This document shows, piece after piece, positions 1 to 9,636 of a stretch of DNA of 64,000 nucleotides. The translations under genes were made by a program, and so were the position numbers. The stretch is taken from positions 6,700,266-6,764,265 of the forward strand of contig OX457047.1 in NCBI GenBank assembly GCA_949752735.1, written 5' to 3'. The stretch is from Lumbricus terrestris (Eukaryota > Annelida > Clitellata > Crassiclitellata > Lumbricidae). Within the stretch, counting starts at the first letter, position 1; each line of letters begins with the position of its first letter. Under the pieces are notes generated by a model. It did no database searches. It saw only the letters and a list, made by a program, of their open reading frames with translations, and was not told where the DNA came from.

Positions 1-2065
1 AGCGGCAAAGTAATATCAGAGAAATGAGGCAAGTACCTCTGATAGTATCCCGCTAATCCTAAGAAAGATTGCACCTGTTTTTTAGTAGCAGGCCTAGGAA
101 ATTTCAACACCGCTTCCACCTTCTTCAACCTTGGCTGAACTCCGTCAATCCCAATGTGATGACCCAAGAAATCCACAGACGCATTAGCAAAGACACATTT
201 AGCCAGATTCAGAGTTAAACAAGCATCAGCTATTCGAGATAACACTTTTCGCAAATGAACCAAATGATCCGACCATGCTAAGCTGAAAATGATGATGTCG
301 TCTAAATAAGCATCACAAAACTCATTCAATCCATTCAGCACTTTCGTAATTAACCTTGAGAACGAAGCCGGAGCATTCTTCAGGCCAAAACTCATGTATT
401 TCCATTGGTAATGCCCTTTCGGGGTGACAAACGCAGTTAACGGAACTGACTCCGGATGCATCGGGATCTGCCAGTAACCTTTAGTCATATCCAGCTTTGT
501 TATAAACCGTGACTGACCCACTCGATCAATTAACACCCCTACCCGTGGCATAGGAAATGGATCCGGAACAGATAATCCATTCAGTTTCCTGAAATCTGTA
601 CAAAGACGATCTGTACCGTTTGGCTTAGGCACCAAGACAATCGGAGCTGCCCACGGACTCTCGGACTCCTCGATTATCCCCGCTTCCAACAACTGATTCA
701 CCTCTTTATCCACCCTCGCCATTTTCTCAGGATTTAACCTGTAAGGGTTTTGTCGAACAGGGCGAGCACCTTCAACCAAATCAATTCTATGAGACACCAT
801 AGATGTTTTACCCGGTACTTCACTAAACACATGTGCAAAGTCATGCAAAACATCCCGCAATTCCGCACGACATTCAGCAGACACTTCACATTGTAAGACC
901 TTATCCTCTAAAGTCACATCATTCATCCTCACATCCGGATTTACCACCAACACAGAAGCCACCACCTCCTCATTCGGTCGCTCATACACCACATCCATAC
1001 GATCCACATATCGCTTCATCAGATTCACATGTACCACCCGTTCCGTTTTTCTTCGATCCGGGGTACTCACTAAATAATCGACCGGACCAAGTCGACGTAC
1101 AACCACATACGGTCCACAATATTTGGTCTGTAAAGGTTTACCCACCAACGGAATCAAGAGTAAAACCTTTTCACCTTCCTCAAAAGACACAGCACGTGAC
1201 TGCTTATCATACAGTTGCTTCGATTTACTTTTCGCATCAACCGCATTTTCACCAGCAAGTTTCAATCCAACACGCATACGTTCACGTAATTGTAAAACAT
1301 AGTCAATCACGTTCTTGCCAGACACTTCATGTACAACATCTTTCGCCAACCATTCTTCCTTCATCAATTGCAACATGCCACGCACATCTCTGCCATACAT
1401 CAAATCAAAAGCAGAAAAGCCAGTACCCTGTACCGGAACCTCTCTATATGCAAACAAGATCCACGGCAACATTGCATCCCAAGAACCCGGATATGTTTCA
1501 GCCAACGCCTTCAACATATCTTTCATAGTACGATGAAAGCGTTCGCACGAGCCATTCGTTTGTGGTCTATAAGGACTAGTTTTCAACTGCACCATACCAC
1601 ATTCATGCGCAAACACTTGCATCAAATCAGACATGAATTCTGAGCCACAATCAGATAACAATTCTTTCGGAAATCCGAAAAGCGAAAAAACTTCACACAA
1701 ACATTTAGCCACATCCTGCGCCGTATGATTCTTCAACGGAAACGCAAATGGAAAATGAGAAGCCAAATCAATGACCGTGAGAATAAACCTATTCCCCGTT
1801 CCCTCACATACACTCAATGGGCCTACGATATCCATTGCCAAGCGTTGAAACACTTCCTCCATTACAGGCATACTGACCATGGGCGCCCTATAATTTCTGT
1901 TTCCTTTGCCTAAGCGTTGACACACATCACATGAACGACAATACTCACGAACGTCTCGATTCACATGAGGCCACCAGAAATGCTTCGTCAACCGATCCAA
2001 TGTCTTTCTAGTACCCAAATGCCCAGCCGCTGGTATATCATGGGCCACATGCAACAACTTCTGTC
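1..2065 (-). pseudogene. pol: Integrase and reverse transcriptase part of pol (open at window edge)
   Basis: The minus-strand frame is open from 2065 to the window edge. Domains in order: an integrase HHCC zinc-binding region (about 2055-1905, with HFWWPHV and CRSCDVCQR); the integrase catalytic core (about 1900-1500) with the three acidic residues visible in MDIVGPL, SDCGSEF and NGSCERFH; a C-terminal GPY-type module (KYCGPYVVV, near 1105-1130); then reverse transcriptase with LDMTKGYWQIP (near 490), MSFGLKNAP (near 390) and the catalytic YLDD box (near 300). The frame was originally continuous with the gag-protease ORF. The 5' side is now cut off by the insertion at 2066-2069, so this half has no start codon of its own at the expected place. 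I class it as a disrupted gene although its own residues look intact. Confidence 0.88.
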
Positions 2066-2069
2066 TTAA

Positions 2070-3768
2070 CCCATTAGTGCCCAAAGTGGTAATACCCAAC
2101 AAATTAAGTTGTGGTTTCAGTATTCTCATCAACTTGGTACAGTAACATGGCAGAGAACTTATTTATTGATTCCTGCTACAATATGAGTACTTTCCATACT
2201 GTCCGTTATAACGGACGTCGGGCACTAGCCTAGTGCTTAGGTTACCATTGCAGAATCAAGCCTTCTTCGTATTTCATACAACGCTTGGTGAATGTTTTTG
2301 ATGATTTGCATTATCTATTTACTTTATGAGCTAATTATCGCCATTTATCTAATGCCAAGTGCAGGGCACCAGCTTATTTATGAGCGTTTCATGCATTGTG
2401 ATAGTACTTGTGGCTCCCAGGATAAAGGTTTCCATCACTTTCTCATGCCCTGGAATGGCAGTTTGTGTTTCCTAGTGCTTTCCAATTATTGTTACAATCG
2501 CATTGTGCATCAGGCTTACAGTACTGCAGCAGCACGTTGACCTTGGATGGATGGTACGCCAAGTACTTGAGTACTGGATGGTACGCCACGACACTTGTGT
2601 ACACTTACAGTCTTACAGCTATCTGTTGCCTGAAGAAAACTGCTGGTGCCTTAGCAAACTTTGCAAGAGATACCAAGCTATGTCAAACAGATAGGCAGAT
2701 TGGACATCACAATTTCCGTTGCCAGATTCATATCATGTAACATGCATCGCGCCGATCTTACTTACCAAAACAACCCATGCCTTGATTGTAGAGCAGGAAC
2801 ATGAAATTTGAAAAACAGGCTATCTTCTGGCTGTGTGACTATCCCAAAAGTTCATGCACTGGAAACTATACATTTGTAGGACTACTGTGGTTTATATCCC
2901 ATACAGGGTAGGCGCATCTGGTACCAGGTGCAAAACAGAGGAAATCAGAAATGAGCCAAAGCCTACGTCGGGAGGGGATGGTCGGCCTGGAAGAGGAAGG
3001 ACAGGGATTGAGTCCGGTCCCCTCGCGGGGGGTGGGGGAGGTAGAAGCCTCTTACAACACAGCGGTCATGCCAGCATATCATCAGTATAGAGTATTAGTG
3101 ATGCGTGATACCAGTTCTTTGCGCCTGGTTGCTATGGGTTTCAAGGTAAATTTTACATGTGCAAAACTGTGTACAGGTTCCTCAAGTACATACATTTGTA
3201 CACCGCCGTACCCAAATTCATGTAAGAAGTGCAAAAGTCGTATCAAAGATAGTGAGTCAGTCTGAATAAATGTTAGGCTGATGCTTGCTTCATATTACAA
3301 GTAATGCATTGACGCAGGCAATTGTTGAAACAATGATGCTTGAAGACTTGCTGTAGGAAACGTCATCTCTGGGCTAGTGCCCGACGTCCGTTATAACGGA
3401 CGCTTACATTGCAAACGAAATTTCCTTAGGAAAACTTGCGGTAATTGGGATAATATTTTGTCAGCATGTTGACCCATATGGCTACTACAAACAACATTTT
3501 CACTTTCTTTAAATTCCTCCCTGTTCAATACCAAACAGAAATATAATAACTAGTGGTAGCGAGGATTTTCGACATGCTGCAGTAGACACATTAGCACAAG
3601 CAATAAAATATTTCCAATCCACATAATCCGGCAATCACAATAGTGGAATCAATAGCCTATTGACCCACCAATTTGAAAAAATAGTGATGACCATGTTATG
3701 CAGTTGCCTCTTATTTTGGCAACGGGTTTTCTAAGCGTCCGTTATAACGGACGCTGGGCACTAATGGG
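2070..3768. mobile_element. Non-autonomous piggyBac-like element inserted in pol
   Basis: The element is 1699 bp and is flanked by TTAA at 2066-2069 and 3769-3772, the piggyBac target duplication. Its ends are matching inverted repeats starting CCCATTAGTGCCCA. Just inside the right end is the palindrome GCGTCCGTTATAACGGACGC (3735-3754), and related copies occur internally at 2201-2230 and 3372-3401. No transposase-like ORF is visible in either strand; short ORFs inside look random. With one TTAA and the element removed the retrotransposon frame is continuous, so insertion came after the retrotransposon and there has been no frame damage at the site. The last two codons and stop of the present gag ORF come from this element. 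Confidence 0.9.
2201..3401. repeat. Internal inverted repeats inside the piggyBac-like element
   Basis: A 30-base arm at 2201-2230 is the exact reverse complement of 3372-3401. Each arm holds the palindrome GTCCGTTATAACGGAC followed by a version of the terminal sequence (GGGCACTA). The arms look like subterminal copies of the element end, either binding sites for the transposase or the ends of an older element now nested inside the larger one. Nothing recognisable lies between them. Confidence 0.75.
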
Positions 3769-5998
3769 TTAAGTCACGAGGCACAACTATTTGTACCACA
3801 CCCATTCCTAATGGTGTACACTTCTCCTCCCATCGACGCACCAAGACCTCGTCCACCAACGCATACGGTTGTACACGCCCACCGACAGACACCGTCTCGT
3901 CGACTTGTGCATACAATGGTCTCAATTCAGGACACCGGCGCTGGCGCAATATTAATTCCTGTCGGCTAACATATAGCTCCGATCTTTCTGTCACAACAGA
4001 TTCTGTCGCTGCAAATAAACTCGATAAGTCGCCTTCATCGAAATTCATTCGTTCAACTTGTCTGTCAATTATTTCACCTGGCGTTCGCTCTTGGTCGGCC
4101 GACTCCGTACTTTGACCCACTATCTCCGACTGCTCGGGCGCCGCTTCACTGCACACCGCCGTCTCCCTCTCACTCTGTCTCACTGCATGTGCTCTAGCCT
4201 GTGCACGAGTCGTCACCGCGACCTCCAACACCTGTCCTGCCAGCGCTGTATCATTACCCACAATGCAATGCACCCCCGCCATTGGAAGTGAATTCATTAG
4301 ACAGCATAACACCTCACCTTGAACAAATGCACAATCAACATTCACTTTCACCAGAGGACATTCCACAATAGAACCAGATATACCTCTGAGTAACCTCGTT
4401 TCATTCATGTGTACAAACTCATGCTCATTCAACCATTCATTAGACACCAAAGACTGCAGCGCTCCACTGTCCCTCAAGAATACCGCCTCCTTTCGTGCAC
4501 CCTCATCATCAATTACACATCCAATCACACAAAATGGTGCATACAGTTTATCAACAGATTCAATTGGCTTCGGAAAACTCTGTGGTTTAACAGGCGCCGA
4601 AACAGTCTGAACCAAACCCACAGGTTTCGCACCCCTCCAATTTTCCATTTGAGTCCCCTCCTTTCGTTTTAATTTCCAACAACTGGCCTTCGTATGACCT
4701 GGCGCTCTACAAAATGCGCACGTGACCGGTTCCCCAAAACCAGTGACGTCATCATTTTCCCGCACAGGCTTATTAAACCCATACGTTCCTCTTTGAGGCG
4801 AACGTCTACCCCAATTTGTATCACGACGCGTACCATCCTTGTACCCCACGCCTTGACGCTCCCATACATCTTTCTTCTCACTATCATCAGATGAGAATCC
4901 TCGTGTACGGTCGAAAAAATCCCTGCGGAACCCCCCAGAATAATGGTTCGGCCCCTGCTTGTATAACACTGCATATTCATCCGCTAAACGTGCAGCACTT
5001 GCAACAGTATCAGGACTCTTATCTATCAGCCACCTGTGTACTTCAATAGGTAACGCTTGTACAAACTGCTCCATGAGAATTACCTCTTTAAATTTTGCTA
5101 ACTCCTCCCACGAGTTTGTACCCTCAATCCATCTCTGAAAAGGACTCTGCAGTCGAAATGCATAATTCGCATACGTTTCCCTCGGTTCTTTTCGCAACCC
5201 CCGAAATTTCTTTCGATAAAATTCCGGAATACGTTCGTACGCCGTCAATAGCGCACTCTTCACAATATCATATTGGACGCACTCCTCCAACGATAAAGCC
5301 GCAAAAACTTTCGCCGCCTTCCCCGACAACTGTGGCTGTAGGAGGGACGACCATTTTCCCATCGGAATTTGATGCAACGTCATTGCTTGCTCAAACGCCG
5401 CAAAATAATGTTCGATATCGGCCGAATCAAATTTTGGCACAAATTTCAGAGCTGCCCCAAAACGCAAATCCTCATTTCCATGCGCTGGTCGTTCGACAGC
5501 ACCACCTCCTTCTATTCTCCGTCCGTCCATTTCTAATCTCTGCTTCTCCAATTCCATATTCATTCGTTTCTCCTCCATGTCAAATCTCCTTTTCGTCTCC
5601 TCTGCTTCAATCCTCAATTTATTCTCCTCTCTCTCTGCTTCAATTTGCATTTTATTCTCCTCTCTCTCGGCTTCAATCCTCAATTTATTCTCCTCTGCTG
5701 CAATCTGCATTTTCTTCTCCTCTAATCTCATTCGCTCCTTCTCTCTCTCCCACTCTCTGTCCTCTTTTAAGTGCAAGCGCTCTAACTCGGCCTCCTCTTT
5801 CTTAGCCTGTGCCTTAAGTTTCCAAGCTGCACTACCCAATTTCGGTGACAATGGTTTCATAGCCATTCTCCTCACCTGTGACCTAGACACGTCCTCCACT
5901 TCCTCACCATATGTCTCACTCACCAGTCGAAGTGTGTCACTTGGTATGTCTCTGACATCCCCAAATTCAGGAATTAACTCCTCCTCTAACGACGCCAT
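3761..5998 (-). CDS. gag: Gag-protease polyprotein of the Gmr1-like retrotransposon
   Basis: The ORF encodes 745 residues. Residues 60-165 are a charged coiled coil with repeated EREENK/IEAE heptads. Residues about 185-345 form the capsid-like region; its second half (YRKKFRGLRKEPRETY, then WEELAKFKEVILMEQFVQAL) resembles the SCAN fold of vertebrate zinc-finger proteins, a fold known to derive from Gmr1-type Gag. A CCHC zinc knuckle (C427-x2-C-x4-H-x4-C440) would bind RNA. An aspartic protease follows with DSGA at 510-513 and IVGND near 579. Residues 680-743 read into the N-terminal part of integrase. The start (ATG at 5998) is followed directly by a good coding region and sits about 310 bases after the primer-binding site. 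The C-terminus is artificial: the last codons and stop lie in the inserted element at 3761-3768. Confidence 0.88.
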   Translation of the reverse strand: MASLEEELIPEFGDVRDIPSDTLRLVSETYGEEVEDVSRSQVRRMAMKPLSPKLGSAAWKLKAQAKKEEAELERLHLKEDREWEREKERMRLEEKKMQIAAEENKLRIEAEREENKMQIEAEREENKLRIEAEETKRRFDMEEKRMNMELEKQRLEMDGRRIEGGGAVERPAHGNEDLRFGAALKFVPKFDSADIEHYFAAFEQAMTLHQIPMGKWSSLLQPQLSGKAAKVFAALSLEECVQYDIVKSALLTAYERIPEFYRKKFRGLRKEPRETYANYAFRLQSPFQRWIEGTNSWEELAKFKEVILMEQFVQALPIEVHRWLIDKSPDTVASAARLADEYAVLYKQGPNHYSGGFRRDFFDRTRGFSSDDSEKKDVWERQGVGYKDGTRRDTNWGRRSPQRGTYGFNKPVRENDDVTGFGEPVTCAFCRAPGHTKASCWKLKRKEGTQMENWRGAKPVGLVQTVSAPVKPQSFPKPIESVDKLYAPFCVIGCVIDDEGARKEAVFLRDSGALQSLVSNEWLNEHEFVHMNETRLLRGISGSIVECPLVKVNVDCAFVQGEVLCCLMNSLPMAGVHCIVGNDTALAGQVLEVAVTTRAQARAHAVRQSERETAVCSEAAPEQSEIVGQSTESADQERTPGEIIDRQVERMNFDEGDLSSLFAATESVVTERSELYVSRQELILRQRRCPELRPLYAQVDETVSVGGRVQPYALVDEVLVRRWEEKCTPLGMGVVQIVVPRDLTH

Positions 5999-6310
5999 TT
6001 TACCTCTACGCCCTGTCGACTATTCGACGTGCAGACCAACGCACAGCGCAAAAATTCACCCACGACAGCTCACTTCAAAACTGTCTCGACCAACTTTACA
6101 AAACTCGCAAAACTCAATGTCGCAAAACGTCGAAATTTCCCGCACTAATTTTCCCGACCTAATTCGCCAAAAACAACAACCATTGACCTGTCTTCACGGC
6201 CAACCACCATATAACACTTTTCCAACGGAATTACCACCGTACTATTCGCTAAATTTCACGGAAACAACGCCCCTTTTTTGACGCAAATTTCAAATTATCG
6301 TGAAAAAAAT

Positions 6311-6324
6311 CCCGAGAGACCCCA
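6311..6324 (-). other. Primer-binding site of the retrotransposon
   Basis: Two bases inside the LTR edge the minus strand reads TGGGGTCTCTCGGG, starting with the TGG complementary to a tRNA CCA end. This is the expected place and form for minus-strand DNA priming by a host tRNA. The tRNA species cannot be fixed by eye. Confidence 0.7.
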
Positions 6325-6326
6325 TC

Positions 6327-6768
6327 TGTTGGGTTCACTGGCTCTAGTCTAGAAGATGATGAGTAATACTCAGGTCCGTAATGTAAAATAACATCGATTT
6401 ATTCAATAACAGAGCAGTCTGACAAGGAGTAGGTTAACGTTACCCAAAGCTGACATGAAGTACGACCGATACAGCTGATTCGACAGAGCTGACGTGAAGA
6501 CACACCAGGCTAACGGAGCCCAAAGGAAGACGGATGTAGGCCAGTTCACCAACGAGGTGGGACGGCAATCGAAGAAGACAAACGTCGTAGAACACGAACC
6601 ACACGCCACGCTCAACAGGAGTCGAACACACACCACAGAGTAGACCCACGACAAGAAGCAAGCCCCCACAGTAGTAGCCCTTTAAATAGGCCCTGCCCTT
6701 CCCTCAACTCCCACATAGTCAAGGAGAGTCCAAGTAAGGAAGCCCAGAGGGGTAATAGGTAGCTAACA
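6327..6768 (-). repeat. 5' LTR of the Gmr1-like retrotransposon
   Basis: On the minus strand the LTR starts TGTTAGC and ends CCCAACA, a TG...CA pair about 442 bp apart, and abuts the primer-binding site. A TATA-like TATTTAAA lies at 6688-6681 (minus strand), so transcription would start near 6655. The inner edge is well fixed by the primer site. The outer edge at 6768 rests on the TG/CA rule only, because the partner LTR is outside the window. Confidence 0.72.
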
Positions 6769-6892
6769 CTCACAATATTCACAAAATGTTCTTCTGTTTT
6801 CATGAAACTAGAAAATGCAATTAAAATAATATCGCCCAAGCAGTGAGCAATAACTTAGACATGAATAATTCAGGTCACTAAGTTATGACACA

Positions 6893-6934
6893 CGTAACAC
6901 CTTTAAAACGCTTGTCACTGACTTTATATATATA
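6893..6934 (+). promoter_or_regulatory. Bipartite ACACC/TATA module (PSE-TATA-like)
   Basis: ACACCTTTAAAACG starts at 6897 and TATATATATA starts 28 bases later. One of about 24 dispersed copies; the architecture is snRNA-promoter-like, function unproven. Confidence 0.45.
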
Positions 6935-7191
6935 TTGACTGTTAAAAATTCGACATAGTCGTTCCAATAGCTTAGCCCTGGCTTCCACAATCATCATCGA
7001 TTTTAACAACAAATCAGAATGATAAATGATGATTATTTAAGCGCCGGTGAATAAGCTGTCTCCCTGACGTGGCTTTTGTGGGCGCTGAGAAATTCTCGAA
7101 GATTTGTTATATTACATTTAACGACCTATGTCACTATTGCAGTGAGCAATAACCTAAAGATGAAAAATTCACGCCACCAAGCTATGACACA

Positions 7192-7232
7192 CATTACACC
7201 TTTAAAACACTTGTCATTGACGCTATATATAA
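7192..7232 (+). promoter_or_regulatory. Bipartite ACACC/TATA module (PSE-TATA-like)
   Basis: ACACCTTTAAAACA starts at 7196 and TATATATAA 28 bases later. About 20 bases downstream begins the 95-base dispersed repeat at 7251, on the same strand. Confidence 0.5.
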
Positions 7233-7250
7233 TGACTGTGCAAAATTACC

Positions 7251-7355
7251 TTGCTCTTAAGTGCTGTAATATGCCGAGCAAATTTCTGTCCAGGGTAACA
7301 GCCTCTCTTGTCATAGACCCTGGTAAAATCGGATCCATCCATCCATCCATCCATC
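7251..7355 (+). repeat. Short dispersed repeat with ATCC tail (about 95 bp family)
   Basis: The copy opens TTGCTCTTAAGTGCTG, contains a 7-bp stem CCAGGGT/ACCCTGG, and ends GGATCCATCC followed by a short ATCC microsatellite. Other copies or fragments occur near 11930, 20171, 21964, 29004, 45049, 46389, 53330, 53846, 58242 and 60787. No coding potential or tRNA boxes are visible. It could be a SINE, a LINE tail, or a small transcript unit. Confidence 0.7.
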
Positions 7356-7529
7356 GATTAAGTCATTCTGAATAGACACCATTATCGATTTTAACAACAA
7401 GCCAGAATGATAAAATTGATGATTATTTAACGACCTATCGACTAATGAATGTTGCAATTTATTTATGATGATGTCTCTTCATTAATAATTATTTAAACAT
7501 CAATAATCCAAGACACACGAATGAAAGAG

Positions 7530-9628
7530 CAGGGGCGGATCCAGGGGGGGGGGGCAATCCGGCCATGGCCCCCCCATTTCAAATCTCCATGGGACGTGGC
7601 CTTCCCATCCATGGTCGCCCTTTTTTTCGCAGGGTGTCAATCATGTCCAGGAAAATTATTCTATAGATATAATTAAAATCTAAATTAAAAATAATATATA
7701 TATATGTAATTAAAATCTAATCTAAACCTCTCACACAATTGCATTGTATTAACATAAAGCAATTTTTTTGCCAGCAATTAATAACAGCTAACAGAGCAAT
7801 ATTGCATGCTGTATGCACTAGCCCTACAATAACTATTATTCACTATTATTATTTATGGGAAAGCATGGGCGGAGTTTATAAGGGGCTAGGGGGCTCAAGC
7901 CCCACCAAGAAGGCCCATATTCAGTTTTTGTTTAAATAGTTGTATTGAAGACAATTTATGTAGCATCGTCGGTAGCAAGCTAAGTCTGCTGAATGCAGTA
8001 GTGTTTTTCTTGTTCTTGTAGCACGTCAGGTTTTTGAGAAAACTGAAATATTTGGCTTTGGCATACATTTGCAATTGCACACCTTTTTATTAGAATTTCA
8101 ATTATGTACTTTTAAAAAAAGGACTTTTAGTTTTAGCACACATTTGCAATTGCACACCATTTTTTAGTTTTGGCACACATTTGCAATTGCACACCTTTTT
8201 TTGTTATAATTGCATTTATGGCCATTTCAAAACAACGGACTTTTAATTTTAGCACACATTTGGAATTGCACACCTTTTTATAAGAATTTCAATTATGAAC
8301 ATTTCAAAACAATGAACTTTTTAGTTTTAGCACACATTTGCAATTGCACACCTTTTTTAGGTTTTTGCACACATTTGCAATTGCACCCAATTTTTTTACA
8401 ATTGCATTTATGGACATTTCAAAAAACGGACTTTTTAGTTTTAGCACGCATTTGCAATTGCACACCTTTTTATTAGAATTTCAATTATGAACATTTCAAA
8501 ACAATGGACTTTTAGTTTTAGCACACATTTCCCAATGCACACCTTTTTTAGTTTTGACACACATTTGCAATTGCACACCTTTTTTTGTTGTAATTGCATT
8601 TATGGATATTTCAAAACAATGGCCTTTTTAGTTTTAGCACACATTTGCAATTGCACACCATTTTTATTAGAATTTCAATTATGTACATTTCAAAACAATG
8701 GACTTTTAGTTTTAGCACACATTTGCAATTGCACACCATTTTTTAGTTTTGACACACATTTGCAATTGCACACCTTTTTTTATTATAATTGCATTTAAGG
8801 CCATTTCAAAACTATGGACTTTTTAATTTTAGCACATATTATTTTGGAATTGCACACCTTTTTATTAGAATTTCAATTATGAACAATTCAAAACAATGAA
8901 CTTTTTAGTTTTAGCACACATTTGAAATTGCACACCTTTTTTAGGTTTTTGCACCCATTTGCAATTGCACACAATTTTTTTACAATTGCATTTATGGACA
9001 TTTCAAAACAATGGACTTTTTAGTTTTAGCACGCATTTGCAATTGCACACCTTTTATTAGAATTTCAATTATGAACATTTCAAAACAATGGACTTTTAGT
9101 TTTAGCAAACATTTCCAAATGCACACCTTTTTAAAGTGTTGACACACATTTGCAATTGCACACCTTTTTTGTTATAATTGCATTTATGGATATTTCGAAA
9201 CAATGGACTTTTTAGTTTTAGCACACATTTGGAATTGCACACCTTTTTATTAGAATTTCAATTATGAACATTTTAAAAAATGGACATTTTAATTTTAGCA
9301 CACATTTGCATTTGCACACCTTTTTATTAGAATTTCAATTATGAACATTTAAAAACAATGGACTTTTTATTTTTAACACACATTTGAAATTGCACACCTT
9401 TTTTATGTTTTTGTACACATCTGCAATTGCACACCTTTTTAAAATTTTAATTGCAATTATTGGCATTTCAAAACAATGGACTTTTTAAAAGAACTGTCAC
9501 TGTCCGGAGGGGACTATATTAAACTCTGGTTTCGGCCAAACGACTAAAAAAAGATCAACGAAAAATTTTCCGACCCAAGCCGAAAATTTTTTGGCCCCCC
9601 CCTTCAAAAATTCCTGGATCCGCCCCTG
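7530..9628. mobile_element. Non-autonomous hAT element with internal minisatellite
   Basis: The ends are inverted repeats beginning CAGGGGCGGATCCAGG, and the flanks carry the 8-bp duplication TGAAAGAG (7522-7529 and 9629-9636), as expected for hAT. No transposase is visible. The left end matches the element at 42623-44120 beyond the inverted repeat (GGCCATGGCCC region), so the two are one family. A GGGCGGAG-type sequence at about 7866-7910 may be the end of a further nested element. Confidence 0.9.
8040..9480. repeat. Minisatellite inside the hAT element
   Basis: Units of roughly 75-80 bp repeat many times in an alternating arrangement. The common core is TTTGCAATTGCACACC followed by a T run, then ATTTCAATTATGAACATTTC or a variant, then a GGACTTTTTAG-type segment. 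The unit is AT-rich and the few ORFs across it are accidents of the repeat. Confidence 0.85.
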
Positions 9629-9636
9629 TGAAAGAG

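Larger units (their letters stand above)
1..6768 (-). mobile_element. Gmr1-like Ty3/gypsy LTR retrotransposon, truncated by window edge
   Basis: Read on the minus strand the element runs 5' LTR (6768-6327), primer-binding site, gag-protease ORF, then integrase, then reverse transcriptase, which continues past base 1. Integrase lies upstream of reverse transcriptase, the Ty1/copia-like order known in the Gmr1 group of Ty3/gypsy elements and opposite to ordinary gypsy. The pol frame shows no stop from 2065 to base 1, so the copy is fairly young, but a piggyBac-like element at 2070-3768 interrupts it between protease and integrase. RNase H, polypurine tract and 3' LTR would lie left of the window. 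The target-site duplication cannot be checked for the same reason. Confidence 0.9.
6841..7440 (+). repeat. Imperfect tandem duplication, unit about 300 bp
   Basis: Bases 6840-7139 and 7140-7440 align end to end, both opening with CAGTGAGCAATAAC and closing near a GATTATTTAACG-type sequence. The second copy carries a short dispersed repeat (7251-7355) missing from the first, so the first copy is close to an unoccupied site. Each copy includes one bipartite ACACC/TATA module. Confidence 0.8.

Noticed and set aside
833..1913. Plus-strand ORFs of up to 231 codons
   Set aside because: Antisense to the well-conserved integrase and RT frame on the minus strand.
5095..6281. 234- and 236-codon plus-strand ORFs
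   Set aside because: Antisense shadows of the retrotransposon gag coding region and its leader.
8210..8798. ORFs of repeated CNCTPF units
   Set aside because: They follow the minisatellite inside the hAT element at 7530-9628.
8040..9480. A CRISPR-like array
   Set aside because: Units are directly adjacent with no unique spacers, the genome is eukaryotic, and the array is inside a hAT element.
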